Assembly (NCBI GenBank): GCA_016778895.1
Contig: JADHOR010000007.1
Span: 1-64,000, forward strand
Reading direction: 5' to 3'
Length of the DNA stretch: 64,000 nt
Source of the DNA: Candidatus Puniceispirillum sp.
Lineage (GTDB): Bacteria; Pseudomonadota; Alphaproteobacteria; Puniceispirillales; Puniceispirillaceae
In this document: piece after piece, positions 8,106 to 17,172 of the stretch
Layout: each line of letters opens with the position of its first letter
Numbering within the stretch: the first letter of the stretch is position 1
Notes under the pieces: model-generated
The model's database searches: none
What the model was told of the DNA's origin: nothing
Seen by the model: only the letters and a program-made list of their open reading frames with translations
Made by a program: the position numbers and the translations under genes

Positions 8106-8987
8106 TTGACGCGAGCAATCCTAACTATCATTGCAGCAATATTTTCCTTCTCGTTAATGGGGGTTGCTGTCCGCATTCTGACCGCCGATTATTCGATCTT
8201 TCAGATTTCCTTTACACGCAATTTTTTCGGGTTTCTGCCGATACTGCTGTTGCTGGCCTACAGCAAACAATTGGCAGCACTCAAAACGCCATTCAGCCGC
8301 AATGAATGGATGATCTGTGCGATCCGAGGCGGCGTTGTGTCTTTGGCGCAGCTGTTTCTGTTTACCGCCTATAGCAAGCTGGAATTTGCCACTGTTTCGA
8401 CCTTGGCATTTTCTGGGCCATTTTTTGTTACAGCCTTATCTGTGCCGCTGCTTGAGGCAAAGGTTGGGTTCTGGCGTTGGTCGGCCGTCATACTAGGGTT
8501 CTCGGGTGTTGTAATGATCATGCAACCGGGTGCCAGTATCTTCTCATTATTTTCGATTTTGCCAGTGCTGGCGGCGCTATGCTATGCGACCTCCAGCACA
8601 ATTGTAAAAATCTTTTCTGCTGATCGTTTGTCTGGCGTGATCCAGTTCCGGTCGCAGATTTTTGCGGTGCTGTTTTCCCTCTTATTATGGCTTGGTTTCG
8701 GCGAATTTGTCCCCATTGCCACGGCGGGTGATCTGGGGTTGTTTATAGGGCTTGGGCTGTTGGGCGGTGCTGGCGTTCTTGGACTTGTCGTGGCGTATCG
8801 GATGTCACAGCCTAGCCTGCTGGCCCCTTTTGAATATTTCGGCATCCCGTTTTCGCTGTTTCTGGGCTGGTGGTTTTTTGCCGAGGCTCCGCTCGACCGG
8901 TTATTTCCGGGTGTTTTGGCGATTGTCACTGGTGGTTTGGTGATTATCTGGCGGCAGGCGCGGGCAAAACCTGGCGCGGGGTCCTAG
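8106..8987 (+). CDS. EamA/DMT-family transporter
   Basis: About 293 residues with ten hydrophobic helices in two repeated EamA halves. The first half starts with a helix and then the family-typical QISFTRNFFGFLP; the second half contains FEYFGIPFSLFLGWWFF. A TTG at 8106 is the most likely start: AAGGA lies about 9 bases upstream, and the first ATG downstream would cut the first membrane helix. Its stop overlaps the stop region of the convergent rhodanese gene by 4 bp, so neither gene can have an intergenic terminator here. DMT proteins export or import amino acids and other metabolites; the substrate is unknown. Confidence 0.87.
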   Translation: MTRAILTIIAAIFSFSLMGVAVRILTADYSIFQISFTRNFFGFLPILLLLAYSKQLAALKTPFSRNEWMICAIRGGVVSLAQLFLFTAYSKLEFATVSTLAFSGPFFVTALSVPLLEAKVGFWRWSAVILGFSGVVMIMQPGASIFSLFSILPVLAALCYATSSTIVKIFSADRLSGVIQFRSQIFAVLFSLLLWLGFGEFVPIATAGDLGLFIGLGLLGGAGVLGLVVAYRMSQPSLLAPFEYFGIPFSLFLGWWFFAEAPLDRLFPGVLAIVTGGLVIIWRQARAKPGAGS

Positions 8988-10516
8988 TCCAGTTTCGGTG
9001 CGGTTGCAAGTTGTGTGCACCACAGATCATGAATTGGCCACTCGATTTCGGCTGGCAAGTTCTCTTCCCATGCCAGATAGTCATGCGCATCCGTTAGAAC
9101 GCCATGATGACGTCCTGCAAATAGCGCCGACTCATCCAGCGGTAGGTCTAGCCCGCCTGTCGCCAATCTTTGTGGCGCAATATCGCTGGCATTCCAGACA
9201 TAAAGGCCGGCGATTTGCCAACCATGCCGATCAAGACAATCTTGTATAATGCTACCAGTTTCAGGGCAGGCGGCAATGATTGCGACCGGCGTTGCGGCCG
9301 GCTTTTGGCCCAGAATGGCGCTGATATTCTGCCATTGGCTGTTTGCAATATGACCAGTCTTAAACGCGGTTGACGGCCGGAAATCATACAAAGGCACAGC
9401 GTCCTTTTGCCATTGATCAAGATCTGTTATCGCCGCCAAATGATGGGTTATGCCGCTATGGTTGATCGCCGGATTTACCGTGTCTACTGGCTTTAGCGGC
9501 GCGTCGAGATAAACAATACTGACGAAAAACCCCATCGCACGCAGCCAGAATGCGGCAAAGGCGGCGCGGCTTCCGGAACCCTGATCAAACAGCGTAACGG
9601 GAACATGGTAACGCGCAATTGACCGGTCGGTTTGCTGAATAAGGTTAGTGCCTGAAATTTTAATGATGCCGTGGGCGAGGGGCTGGCCGGTGGCGGCGTC
9701 ATCCGATACATCAAATAACAATCCGGACTGCTTTGTATCAGCATAGGCGGCTATCGCATCTGCAGAAACGCGTGCTGACGGGATTTGCCAACGGCGTAAA
9801 AATCCGGCAACCGCATCCGTTGCTTCATGGTCTGCGGCAAATAGTCGGTTGGCATTATGCTCGCGTTCATACCCGTCAAGCTGCCATGCCTGTGTGCCGC
9901 CGCGAAACACGGCAAACGGTCCGTCATAGCCCGATGCCATCAGGGTAAAGGCGCCAATGATTGATCTGGTGCGCCCCGCACAATGCAGCAACGATATTTT
10001 GCCGGTGCTTTTTAAAGCGCTAATATTTGCCAATAGCAGGCTGTTTGGCAGACTATAAGAGTTTGGCAGGGTGAAATCCTGATATTCGGCTGTTGGGCGG
10101 ACATCAAAAAGCTGGGCATCTTGATAATCGGCCAGATATTGCTGCGGGGTAACCTCAGGCAGGTCAATTTCATGCGCTACAACCTCGCCAAACGCCTTTG
10201 ACCAGACATATTCGCCTTTGACAAAACCGCGTCTCATTTCGGCCGGTTTCTCGGTTTTATGACAGGTAATATCGGTAAAGCCAAACGCCGTGAGCTGATG
10301 TATGGCTTCGGCGCTTTCCGCGTCTTGCCAATCAAGAAAATGTACAGGAAAATCAGGTGCTTTAAAGAGAAAGCGAAGACGTTGTGAGAACAGTGACAAT
10401 GGTATATTCGTACTGCCAAACCAATGACCGGCAACGTAATCGCGGCGCTCGCGGCAGTCAATTAGTGCAAAGGGGTTTCCAGCTTCATAAAGCGCGGTGA
10501 ATAATCCGTGGCTCAT
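8984..10516 (-). CDS. Four-domain rhodanese (sulfurtransferase)
   Basis: A 510-residue protein made of four rhodanese-like domains at about residues 5-110, 120-235, 245-355 and 370-475. Each opens with the typical LIDCRERRDY or LFDVRPTAEY type strand. Only two have a candidate catalytic Cys: domain 2 (LLHCAGRTRSIIG) and domain 4 (AACPETGSI). Domain 1 has none at that position, and domain 3 has FDQGSGSR, so those two are probably structural or binding domains. Rhodaneses carry a persulfide on the Cys and pass sulfane sulfur to acceptors. It is the last gene of a minus-strand group that includes a thiol-dioxygenase-like cupin, suggesting a role in organosulfur metabolism (inference). No signal peptide is seen. 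Confidence 0.88.
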   Translation of the reverse strand: MSHGLFTALYEAGNPFALIDCRERRDYVAGHWFGSTNIPLSLFSQRLRFLFKAPDFPVHFLDWQDAESAEAIHQLTAFGFTDITCHKTEKPAEMRRGFVKGEYVWSKAFGEVVAHEIDLPEVTPQQYLADYQDAQLFDVRPTAEYQDFTLPNSYSLPNSLLLANISALKSTGKISLLHCAGRTRSIIGAFTLMASGYDGPFAVFRGGTQAWQLDGYEREHNANRLFAADHEATDAVAGFLRRWQIPSARVSADAIAAYADTKQSGLLFDVSDDAATGQPLAHGIIKISGTNLIQQTDRSIARYHVPVTLFDQGSGSRAAFAAFWLRAMGFFVSIVYLDAPLKPVDTVNPAINHSGITHHLAAITDLDQWQKDAVPLYDFRPSTAFKTGHIANSQWQNISAILGQKPAATPVAIIAACPETGSIIQDCLDRHGWQIAGLYVWNASDIAPQRLATGGLDLPLDESALFAGRHHGVLTDAHDYLAWEENLPAEIEWPIHDLWCTQLATAPKLD

Positions 10517-10588
10517 CTCATTTTCCTGTTAGCGCTCGCAATCCCAAGGGCGCACCTATCGCGCCAACATTTGCGTTATGATCGGAGC

Positions 10589-10653
10589 GCCCAACCCGGA
10601 CGCCCAACCAAGATGCCCAACCTGGACGTCCAACCGGGATGTCCAACCAAGAT
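10589..10653. repeat. 13-bp tandem repeat, five copies
   Basis: Five adjoining 13-base units of the form GYCCAACCNRGAY, starting GCCCAACCCGGAC and GCCCAACCAAGAT. Units alternate between two variants and differ at three or four positions. The array fills most of the 153-bp gap between the cupin gene and the rhodanese gene. A 13-bp period is not codon-sized and no ORF uses it. There are no spacers, so it is not a CRISPR array. Confidence 0.93.
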
Positions 10654-10669
10654 GTATAATCGGTGGGGG

Positions 10670-11170
10670 CTAGGCTAACTCGTAACGAAAACGCTTCACC
10701 TTGCTCATGTCAGTGCCTTCAATTCGCACTAGGCTGGTTGGCCCATTGCTCGTTGGTGAATGCAGATCACCCTCATTATAAACATGGGCAACGCCCGGGG
10801 TAAGGCGATAGCTGCGCTTGACCTGAACCTTGCCCGGCTTGCTGGCGCTGGCATCTTCGATTTTATCATAGTCACGCATCTCGGTTTCACCGCGGGCTTG
10901 GGCGTAGATAGCCCAAGATGGCCCATGATCATGCGGCGGCGATGTCTTGGGACTGTCGTAATTATGCGCCAAGATGCAAAAACCAAGCTCGGGATCTTCG
11001 TAAAGCAGCTCGCGCTCGCCTGTTGATAATGGCACTAGAGCGTCTACATTGGCCGGATCAGCCAACAGGTTTTCTAGTAATTGGGCAATTTTACCGCGTC
11101 CCTCAGGGCCGGGCCTATCGGTTAGGATATGGCGGCAATCTTGCGCAAGGCTGGTCAGAATATCACTCAT
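10670..11170 (-). CDS. Thiol-dioxygenase-like cupin (cysteine dioxygenase superfamily)
   Basis: About 166 residues from the ATG at 11170. The cupin iron-binding pattern is visible as PPHDHGPSWAIYAQARG (two His) and a third His in GVAHVYNEGDLHS, matching the three-His site of cysteine and 3-mercaptopropionate dioxygenases. The protein is shorter than typical cysteine dioxygenases and closer to the uncharacterised metal-dependent double-stranded beta-helix enzymes. These oxidise a thiol to a sulfinic acid with O2. The gene lies between a DMT transporter and the four-domain rhodanese on the same strand, which supports thiol metabolism. The substrate is inference. Confidence 0.82.
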   Translation of the reverse strand: MSDILTSLAQDCRHILTDRPGPEGRGKIAQLLENLLADPANVDALVPLSTGERELLYEDPELGFCILAHNYDSPKTSPPHDHGPSWAIYAQARGETEMRDYDKIEDASASKPGKVQVKRSYRLTPGVAHVYNEGDLHSPTSNGPTSLVRIEGTDMSKVKRFRYELA

Positions 11171-11313
11171 GAAACAGGCTCCCAAAATAAAAGGACATTG
11201 CCATAATCAAGCATTAATCACCTAACCATACTACTGATAATGAGAGTGATTTCCAATGGTTATAGGCTTGTTTTGGGATAAAATCAAGCTTCTTTCATGC
11301 CATCTGGGGGCCG

Positions 11314-12270
11314 TCAAGCGATCTTCCGGCGTTGCTCTCGCCATGCCGTCACCATTCCGGCAAAGACGATCAGCCCCATGCCAAGCAGGGATTTTTGCGG
11401 CGGCCAGACGTCAAAGATAACGCGTCCCCAAATGGTGGCAAACAGCAAATATGAAAAATCAATGGGCGCGAGCCAACTACTGTCCGCTGTCTGGTAGGCG
11501 CGGGCAACACAGATATTTCCGGATAGGTTAAGCAACGAACAAAATAATACAAAGCCCAGCACCGCGAGGGTTAGCTCTGGCCAGCCATGCGCAACGAAAG
11601 GCATCGCTGCGATGATGTCTTGTGGTGGCGGCATCAGGCTGAGCAAGATGACCCCAACAAGGCCAGTGACGAAAAACAAAACTGCAACAGCCAGCGTCAG
11701 CGATAGCGGGTTTTCATGGCGGCAATCGCGCCGTAGGATAATGATATTGCAGGCGTAGAAAAAACCTGCTGCCACCGGCAACAGCTGGATAAGTGAAAAT
11801 TCAGCACTGGACGGATCAAGGATTAACCCCGCGCCAACTGCCCCGATCACTAGCGCAGCAATCCGCCACGGCCCGACTGTCTCACCAAGAACCGGCCCCG
11901 CCAATAGTGAAACGAACAGCGGGTAGGTATATAATCCTGCGGCCATTTGCGCGATGGTTAAAAACGGGGCGCCGGAGAAAAAGCAGAACATACAGATGCT
12001 GAGCATCACGCCGCGCAGATAAACCGGCCGCCAGTTTTTTGGCACCAGCAGGCTGAAGCCGCCGCTCATCATTGCCAGCGTGATAATCAGCAGTGCATTG
12101 CCCACTGCGCGTAATGTCTGGAACTGCCAGAATGAGGTTTCGGGTGCGATTAGTTTGACTGTCGCGTCCTGCAAGGCCAGCACAAATACCCCAAACAGCA
12201 ATAGCACCATCGCCAAAAATGGCCGATCACATGTTGGTGAATGGGAAAATAGCAATCGTTGCCGTGTCAT
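11314..12270 (-). CDS. EamA/DMT-family transporter
   Basis: 318 residues with ten hydrophobic helices in two EamA halves; the first half carries FWQFQTLRAVGNALL and the second SSWLAPIDFSYLLFATIWG, both family-typical. It starts 8 bp after the stop of the FAD-GcvT dehydrogenase, so the two are almost certainly cotranscribed. A gap of 143 bp then separates it from the cupin gene. It probably moves the substrate or product of the dehydrogenase, but this cannot be read from sequence. It is not a close copy of the DMT gene at 8.1 kb. Confidence 0.88.
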   Translation of the reverse strand: MTRQRLLFSHSPTCDRPFLAMVLLLFGVFVLALQDATVKLIAPETSFWQFQTLRAVGNALLIITLAMMSGGFSLLVPKNWRPVYLRGVMLSICMFCFFSGAPFLTIAQMAAGLYTYPLFVSLLAGPVLGETVGPWRIAALVIGAVGAGLILDPSSAEFSLIQLLPVAAGFFYACNIIILRRDCRHENPLSLTLAVAVLFFVTGLVGVILLSLMPPPQDIIAAMPFVAHGWPELTLAVLGFVLFCSLLNLSGNICVARAYQTADSSWLAPIDFSYLLFATIWGRVIFDVWPPQKSLLGMGLIVFAGMVTAWREQRRKIA

Positions 12271-12278
12271 TGATGATC

Positions 12279-14708
12279 CTAGCTGCGCATCCGCCCTGCA
12301 TTGGCATCAAACAATGGCTCCGGAAGGCGGGTAGCGTCAAGGGTCTGGCCTAACAGCTCGATTTGCCATCCCTTATCAAGTGTTGCCAACGCCTTTGGTA
12401 CCATCGCCAGCGCAACCGATGTTTGCGACGCATGGGCATAGCCACCAGAGGTAACCCAGCCGACCACCGCGCCATCAATCGACACCGGCTCATCACCGAT
12501 AACATCCGCATCAACCGCAGCCACGGCAAGGCTGATTAGGCGTTTGCTGCCACCGGTTTCACGCTCGGTTAACGCCGCGCTTTTGCCAATGAAATCGGCT
12601 GGCTTGTCATAGGCGACAAACCGCTCAAGCCCCAATTCTACCGGGCCATATAGCGGACGATATTCACGCCCCCATGAACCATAATTCTTTTCCAGTCGAA
12701 GGGCGTTTAACGCACGCGCACCAAAGGGGCGAATGTCAAACTCATCACCTGCCGCCATTAAATCATCGTAAAGCCGGACAAGATGCGCCGGTTTCACCCA
12801 GATTTCATAGCCGAGATCACCGGTATAGCTGACCCTGCCAACAATCGCCGGCGCCATGCCAACATCCATCTTACGAACCGCCATAAAGCGCATCGCGTCA
12901 TGTGATAGATCGGCCCTGCAGCATTTTTGCAAGACGTCGCGGGCTTTTGGCCCGGCAAGCGTAAGTCCGACAAGATCGAGGTCAAGGCTTTTAACAGTCA
13001 CCGCGCCATCGGCCGGGAGATGTGATAGGAACCAACGCATATGATAGCTCTCGGCAAGGCCTGATCCGATAATTAGAAAATGCGTCTCGCCCAACCGTGC
13101 CAGCGAGAAATCACCAATGATTTTGCCGTCCTGCTTTAACATGGGCGAAAGCGTCATGCGGCCGATTGCCGGAATTTTTGCGGCAAGGAGGCGGTCGAGC
13201 CATTCGGCAGCACCGTCGCCGCTGACTTCATATTTGGCAAAGCCCGAAATATCGCCAAGCCCCACCGAATTACGTACCGCTCGCGCTTCATCGCCAACAT
13301 GTTCGAAATCCACGGATCGCCGCCATGAAAACACATCGCTTGTGCCATCAGGTGCAAACCATTGCGGAACCTCTAGCCCATAGACCGCGCCAAATTGTGC
13401 CCCTAACTGTTTTTGCCGATCATAGATGCTGGTGGTTAGGAGGGGGCGCGCCGCCTGTAATTCCTCATTCGGATAGCGGATTGAGAATCGCCGCGAATAG
13501 TTTTCGCGTACGCGTTCATTGGTATACGCCATGCTGGCATAATCGCCAAAGCGCGAGATATCCATTGCCCAGACATCAAAGCCCGGATCACCATCGACAA
13601 TCCAGTTTGCAAGTGCCAGCCCGACACCGCCGCCTTGGCTAAAGCCAGCCATCACCCCACAGGCCGACCAGAAATTGGTCATGCCCTTAACCGGTCCCAC
13701 CAGGGGGTTTCCATCCGGTGCAAAGGTGAAGGGGCCGTTGATTATCTGCTTTATACCGGCATGCTCAAACGCCGGAAAATGCCGAAAGCCAACCTCAAGT
13801 GATGGTGCGATCCGATCGATATCAGGCTCCAGCAATTGGTGACCAAAATCCCATGATGTTTCGACTTCGGACCATGGTTTGCAGGCACGTTCATAGGTGC
13901 CCATTAACATCCCGCCGCGCTCTTGGCGGAGGTAGATTTCACCATCAAAGTCAACCGCATGAAGGACTTCGGCCCCAGTTGCCCTGTTGATATCTGCAAC
14001 TTCGGGCATGTCTTCGGTCAACAGATACATATGTTCCATTGCCAGAACTGGTAGTTCCAGCCCAACCATTCGGCCAACCTCGCGCGCCCACAGACCTGCA
14101 GCATTTACCACATGCTCGGCGGTAATAACGCCTTTATTGGTTGTAACAAGCCAGCTGCCATCAGCTTTCTGGCGAAGCGCTTCGACCTTCACATGGGTTT
14201 CAAAATGCGCCCCATTTTTGCGGGCGGCCTTGGCATAGGCATGTGTGACGCCGTAAGGGTCACAATGCCCCTCAATCGGGTCATACATTGCCCCAACAAA
14301 CTGCGCCGGATCAATCAGTGGCATCAGCTCATGCGCACGCTCTGGGGTAATGATTTCGAGATCGTCCATGCCTAGATACTTGCCCTTTGCATAGATCGAT
14401 TTCAGCCAGTCAAAACGCTCATTTGTTGCCGCCAGCATGATGCCGCCAGTCATATGAAGGCCAATATCCTGACCGGATAGCTCTTCGATCTCTTGGTAGA
14501 GTTTAATCGTATATTGCTGGAGTTTTGCAACATTTGGATCGCCATTGATCGTATGCATTCCGCCGGCTGCGTGCCAGGTTGATCCAGAGGTTAGCTCGGA
14601 TCGCTCCAGCAGTATCGCATCACTGCATCCGCGCTTGCTGAGATGGTAAAAAATTGAAGCGCCAACCACGCCGCCTCCAATGACAACAACCTTTGCTTGA
14701 TCTTTCAT
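12279..14708 (-). CDS. Dimethylglycine/sarcosine dehydrogenase-like FAD-GcvT fusion
   Basis: An 809-residue two-part enzyme. Residues about 1-390 are a DAO-type FAD oxidoreductase with the dinucleotide motif VVVIGGGVVGASIFYHLSKR and the motif GSTWHAAGG, whose His carries covalent FAD in the mammalian dimethylglycine and sarcosine dehydrogenases. Residues about 430-800 are a GcvT-like tetrahydrofolate domain ending in the usual barrel. Such fusions oxidatively remove an N-methyl group and hand the one-carbon unit to tetrahydrofolate. Full length for the family. The exact substrate (dimethylglycine, sarcosine or another N-methyl compound) is not determined. A perfect 6-bp hairpin lies about 45 bp upstream of its start. 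The gene leads the operon with the DMT transporter. Confidence 0.9.
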   Translation of the reverse strand: MKDQAKVVVIGGGVVGASIFYHLSKRGCSDAILLERSELTSGSTWHAAGGMHTINGDPNVAKLQQYTIKLYQEIEELSGQDIGLHMTGGIMLAATNERFDWLKSIYAKGKYLGMDDLEIITPERAHELMPLIDPAQFVGAMYDPIEGHCDPYGVTHAYAKAARKNGAHFETHVKVEALRQKADGSWLVTTNKGVITAEHVVNAAGLWAREVGRMVGLELPVLAMEHMYLLTEDMPEVADINRATGAEVLHAVDFDGEIYLRQERGGMLMGTYERACKPWSEVETSWDFGHQLLEPDIDRIAPSLEVGFRHFPAFEHAGIKQIINGPFTFAPDGNPLVGPVKGMTNFWSACGVMAGFSQGGGVGLALANWIVDGDPGFDVWAMDISRFGDYASMAYTNERVRENYSRRFSIRYPNEELQAARPLLTTSIYDRQKQLGAQFGAVYGLEVPQWFAPDGTSDVFSWRRSVDFEHVGDEARAVRNSVGLGDISGFAKYEVSGDGAAEWLDRLLAAKIPAIGRMTLSPMLKQDGKIIGDFSLARLGETHFLIIGSGLAESYHMRWFLSHLPADGAVTVKSLDLDLVGLTLAGPKARDVLQKCCRADLSHDAMRFMAVRKMDVGMAPAIVGRVSYTGDLGYEIWVKPAHLVRLYDDLMAAGDEFDIRPFGARALNALRLEKNYGSWGREYRPLYGPVELGLERFVAYDKPADFIGKSAALTERETGGSKRLISLAVAAVDADVIGDEPVSIDGAVVGWVTSGGYAHASQTSVALAMVPKALATLDKGWQIELLGQTLDATRLPEPLFDANAGRMRS

Positions 14709-14751
14709 TCTGGCCTCGTCTGGCGCATTGTAAAAATCTCTCAGGCTAATA

Positions 14752-14767
14752 GCTAACGCCGGTTAGC
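14752..14767. promoter_or_regulatory. Perfect inverted repeat upstream of the FAD-GcvT gene
   Basis: GCTAAC-GCCG-GTTAGC, a six-base perfect inverted repeat with a 4-base centre, about 43 bp upstream of the minus-strand start. It has no T-run and sits in the region divergent to the small orphan gene. It could be an operator or chance. No regulator for it is seen in the window. Confidence 0.3.
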
Positions 14768-14953
14768 CAATTTACATTGTTCCGAATACGGCTGAAACAT
14801 AGCCAATCGCGAACAGCAGCAGCAAAAAAACTTGATCTAACCGCTGCTTGGCTGTGCTTGCTGAAAATTATACTAGCAGCTTGAATTCTGCTAATCCCTG
14901 CCGTTAACCTAGACGGTGATAGGTAGTTTTTTGATGATGTTTGAAAGGGGAAC

Positions 14954-15184
14954 ATGATGGCCTATGATGAGCAGGAAAAAAATCTGTTGGCAGCGTTGGA
15001 GACCTTGGTCGCCGGATTTGACAATTATGATCCGCCCCGACTGCGAAAAGATGGTGATATCGTAATTCCACTCGATGCGGTGTTAAAAAAGAACCGCGCC
15101 GCCAATCAAAGCTTTGCCGATGCTTTCAGCCAGATGATGCGCGATGATTTAGGCCCGAAACGCAGCTCGACATGGGTGAAATAA
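14954..15184 (+). CDS. Small conserved-looking hypothetical protein
   Basis: A 76-residue acidic-then-basic protein without membrane segments or signal peptide. Purine-rich GAAAGGGGAA sits just before the ATG, and either of two adjacent ATG codons (14954, 14957) could start it. The predicted N-terminal helix DEQEKNLLAALETLV is followed by DGDIVIPLDAVL and a helical end. Codon use matches its neighbours. I do not recognise a family. It is flanked by a divergent and a convergent gene, so it is a monocistronic unit. Confidence 0.68.
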   Translation: MMAYDEQEKNLLAALETLVAGFDNYDPPRLRKDGDIVIPLDAVLKKNRAANQSFADAFSQMMRDDLGPKRSSTWVK

Positions 15185-15225
15185 TCCGCCCTTAAATGTG
15201 ATGCCCACGAATGTTAAGATGGGCG

Positions 15226-17010
15226 TCACCGGCGGGTGTAAAGCGCGTCCAGCCGATCTTGATACTGCGCCCTTACCATATGACGACGTACTTTCAATGT
15301 GGCTGTTAATTGACTGTTTTCAGTTGTAAATTCTTCATCTGATATAATAAATCTTCGAACCCGCTCGATCTGTGACAGGCGGCTATTTGCGCGGTCAACC
15401 GTCTCGGCAATCAGCAGTTTTAAAGCATCATCAGATCCGGCTTTGATACGGGCTTCATCGCTTGGGACAATAACGGCCGCCAGCCATGGCCGCCGGTCAC
15501 CGTCAACCATTGCCTGCTCGATTTCCGGTTCGATTGTCAGCAGGGCCTCAACCCGGCTAGGAACGATATTTTCGCCACCAGAATTAACAATGATTTCCTT
15601 TTTGCGGCCGGTGATGGTGATATAGCCATCCTCGTCCGCACTGCCAATGTCGCCCGTATAAAGCCAGCCATCACGGATTGTTGCGGCGGTGCTGTGATCA
15701 TCGCGCCAATAGCCTTTCATCAGCAGATCGCCGCGCACCAGAATTTCACCATCATCGGCAAACCGAACCTCAACACCAGCAACTGGCGGGCCGACAGTTT
15801 CGATTTTGATTTTGCCCGGGCGGTTTGCCGAAATTACCGGCGAGGCTTCGGTTTGGCCATATCCCTGCAATAGCTTGACGCCCAGAGCCATGAAAAAGCT
15901 GCCAATTTCGGGGTTTAAAGCAGCGCCACCCGAGATAAAATATTTCAGCCTGCCGCCCAGTCGCGCTTGGATCTTTTGACGCACCAATTTTTCAAGAAAC
16001 AGGTTCAGTATAAATTCATGCGGCAACAGGGTTTTGCCTTCAAGGCGTTTACGGCCAAGACGGATTGTTTCCATAAACATTTTCTCGGACAGGCCGCCCT
16101 TGGTGCGGATGCTACGCATGATACGTTCGTGCAACACGTCATAAAGCCGCGGCACAGCGGTCATCAGGCTTGGCGATACTTCCTGCAAATTGGCGCCAAT
16201 CTGTTCGGCTGATTCGCAGTACCAGACTTCTGATTTGGTCTGAATAGGCAAATGCATTCCGGCTGTATGTTCGTATGAATGTGACAGTGGCAAAAGAGAT
16301 AAAAAGCGCTGGTTTTCTGCAACACCGCCTTCATGCAGAATTTCGATTGACGCCTTGATACAGGCCTGGATTGACCGGTGGGTCAGCATCACGCCCTTGG
16401 GACGTCCGCCTGTGCCGGATGTATAGACAAAACAACAGGTATCATCGCTGTTCTGCTGGGCAATCCGGTCGTCGATATCGGTCAATGGCTCATTATTTTC
16501 CAGCAGGCTTTGCCAATCATGGCAAGGGCGGTTGCCAAGATTAGGCATTTTTATGCCGGCATCCATCGTTATCAGCATTCGGACATGTTGAACGCGCGAT
16601 GCTGCCAGCGCGACCCGGCTGGCGAGGGCACCGCCGGACGTAATGGCAATGACTGCACCAGAATGTTCCATAATATAGACATGGTCATCTTCGGTGTTTG
16701 TGGTATAGGCCGGAACCACAATGGCGCCAATTGACATCACGGCAAGATCAGCAATTGCCCATTCGGGCCGGTTTTCAGCACTGATCACAATCCGGTCACG
16801 CGGTTTAATGCCAGCCGCAACCAAAGCTGCTGCCAGACGCCGAACGGCATCAGCAACCTCGTTCCAGTTACGTCCGACCCATTTCCCCTGATTTTTATGA
16901 AATAAAAGCGGTTTATCACCAAGAACAGCGGCATTTTCGAAAAAGGCTGCGGCAAGATTGGCCTTGGTGACGTAGGGAGACGTCTCGGCCTTTTGTGTGG
17001 TCGCGTTCAT
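15226..17010 (-). CDS. Long-chain acyl-CoA synthetase (AMP-forming)
   Basis: 594 residues of the ANL adenylate-forming superfamily, FadD15/long-chain type. The phosphate-binding P-loop YTSGTGGRPKGVMLTHRS lies near residue 195, the adenine-binding GYGQTEASPVIS near 380 and the hinge/C-terminal motif YTGDIGSADEDGYITITGRK near 450, with the catalytic Lys region (NGGENIVPSRVE type) after it. It activates fatty acids as acyl-AMP then acyl-CoA for beta-oxidation or lipid synthesis. Length matches the long-chain group. It stands alone between a small orphan gene and a LysE gene, with no other fatty-acid gene nearby, so chain-length specificity is open. Confidence 0.92.
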   Translation of the reverse strand: MNATTQKAETSPYVTKANLAAAFFENAAVLGDKPLLFHKNQGKWVGRNWNEVADAVRRLAAALVAAGIKPRDRIVISAENRPEWAIADLAVMSIGAIVVPAYTTNTEDDHVYIMEHSGAVIAITSGGALASRVALAASRVQHVRMLITMDAGIKMPNLGNRPCHDWQSLLENNEPLTDIDDRIAQQNSDDTCCFVYTSGTGGRPKGVMLTHRSIQACIKASIEILHEGGVAENQRFLSLLPLSHSYEHTAGMHLPIQTKSEVWYCESAEQIGANLQEVSPSLMTAVPRLYDVLHERIMRSIRTKGGLSEKMFMETIRLGRKRLEGKTLLPHEFILNLFLEKLVRQKIQARLGGRLKYFISGGAALNPEIGSFFMALGVKLLQGYGQTEASPVISANRPGKIKIETVGPPVAGVEVRFADDGEILVRGDLLMKGYWRDDHSTAATIRDGWLYTGDIGSADEDGYITITGRKKEIIVNSGGENIVPSRVEALLTIEPEIEQAMVDGDRRPWLAAVIVPSDEARIKAGSDDALKLLIAETVDRANSRLSQIERVRRFIISDEEFTTENSQLTATLKVRRHMVRAQYQDRLDALYTRR

Positions 17011-17172
17011 GCTTTGCCGTCTTTTGGATGGTTTTTGTTCCCTCTCAGCCTATCCGAATTTTCTTTATTTGCAAACGTGATTGATCGGCCTGCGGCAGGG
17101 TAGCGGTTTTGGCTGATGGTGGCAGGATTATCGGGTCAAGGCGCCATCAAAGGCGGGGGCATTTCGCCCGAG

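Noticed and set aside
10589-10653. CRISPR array
   Set aside because: Repeats are 13 bp, degenerate and directly adjoining with no spacers; no cas genes.
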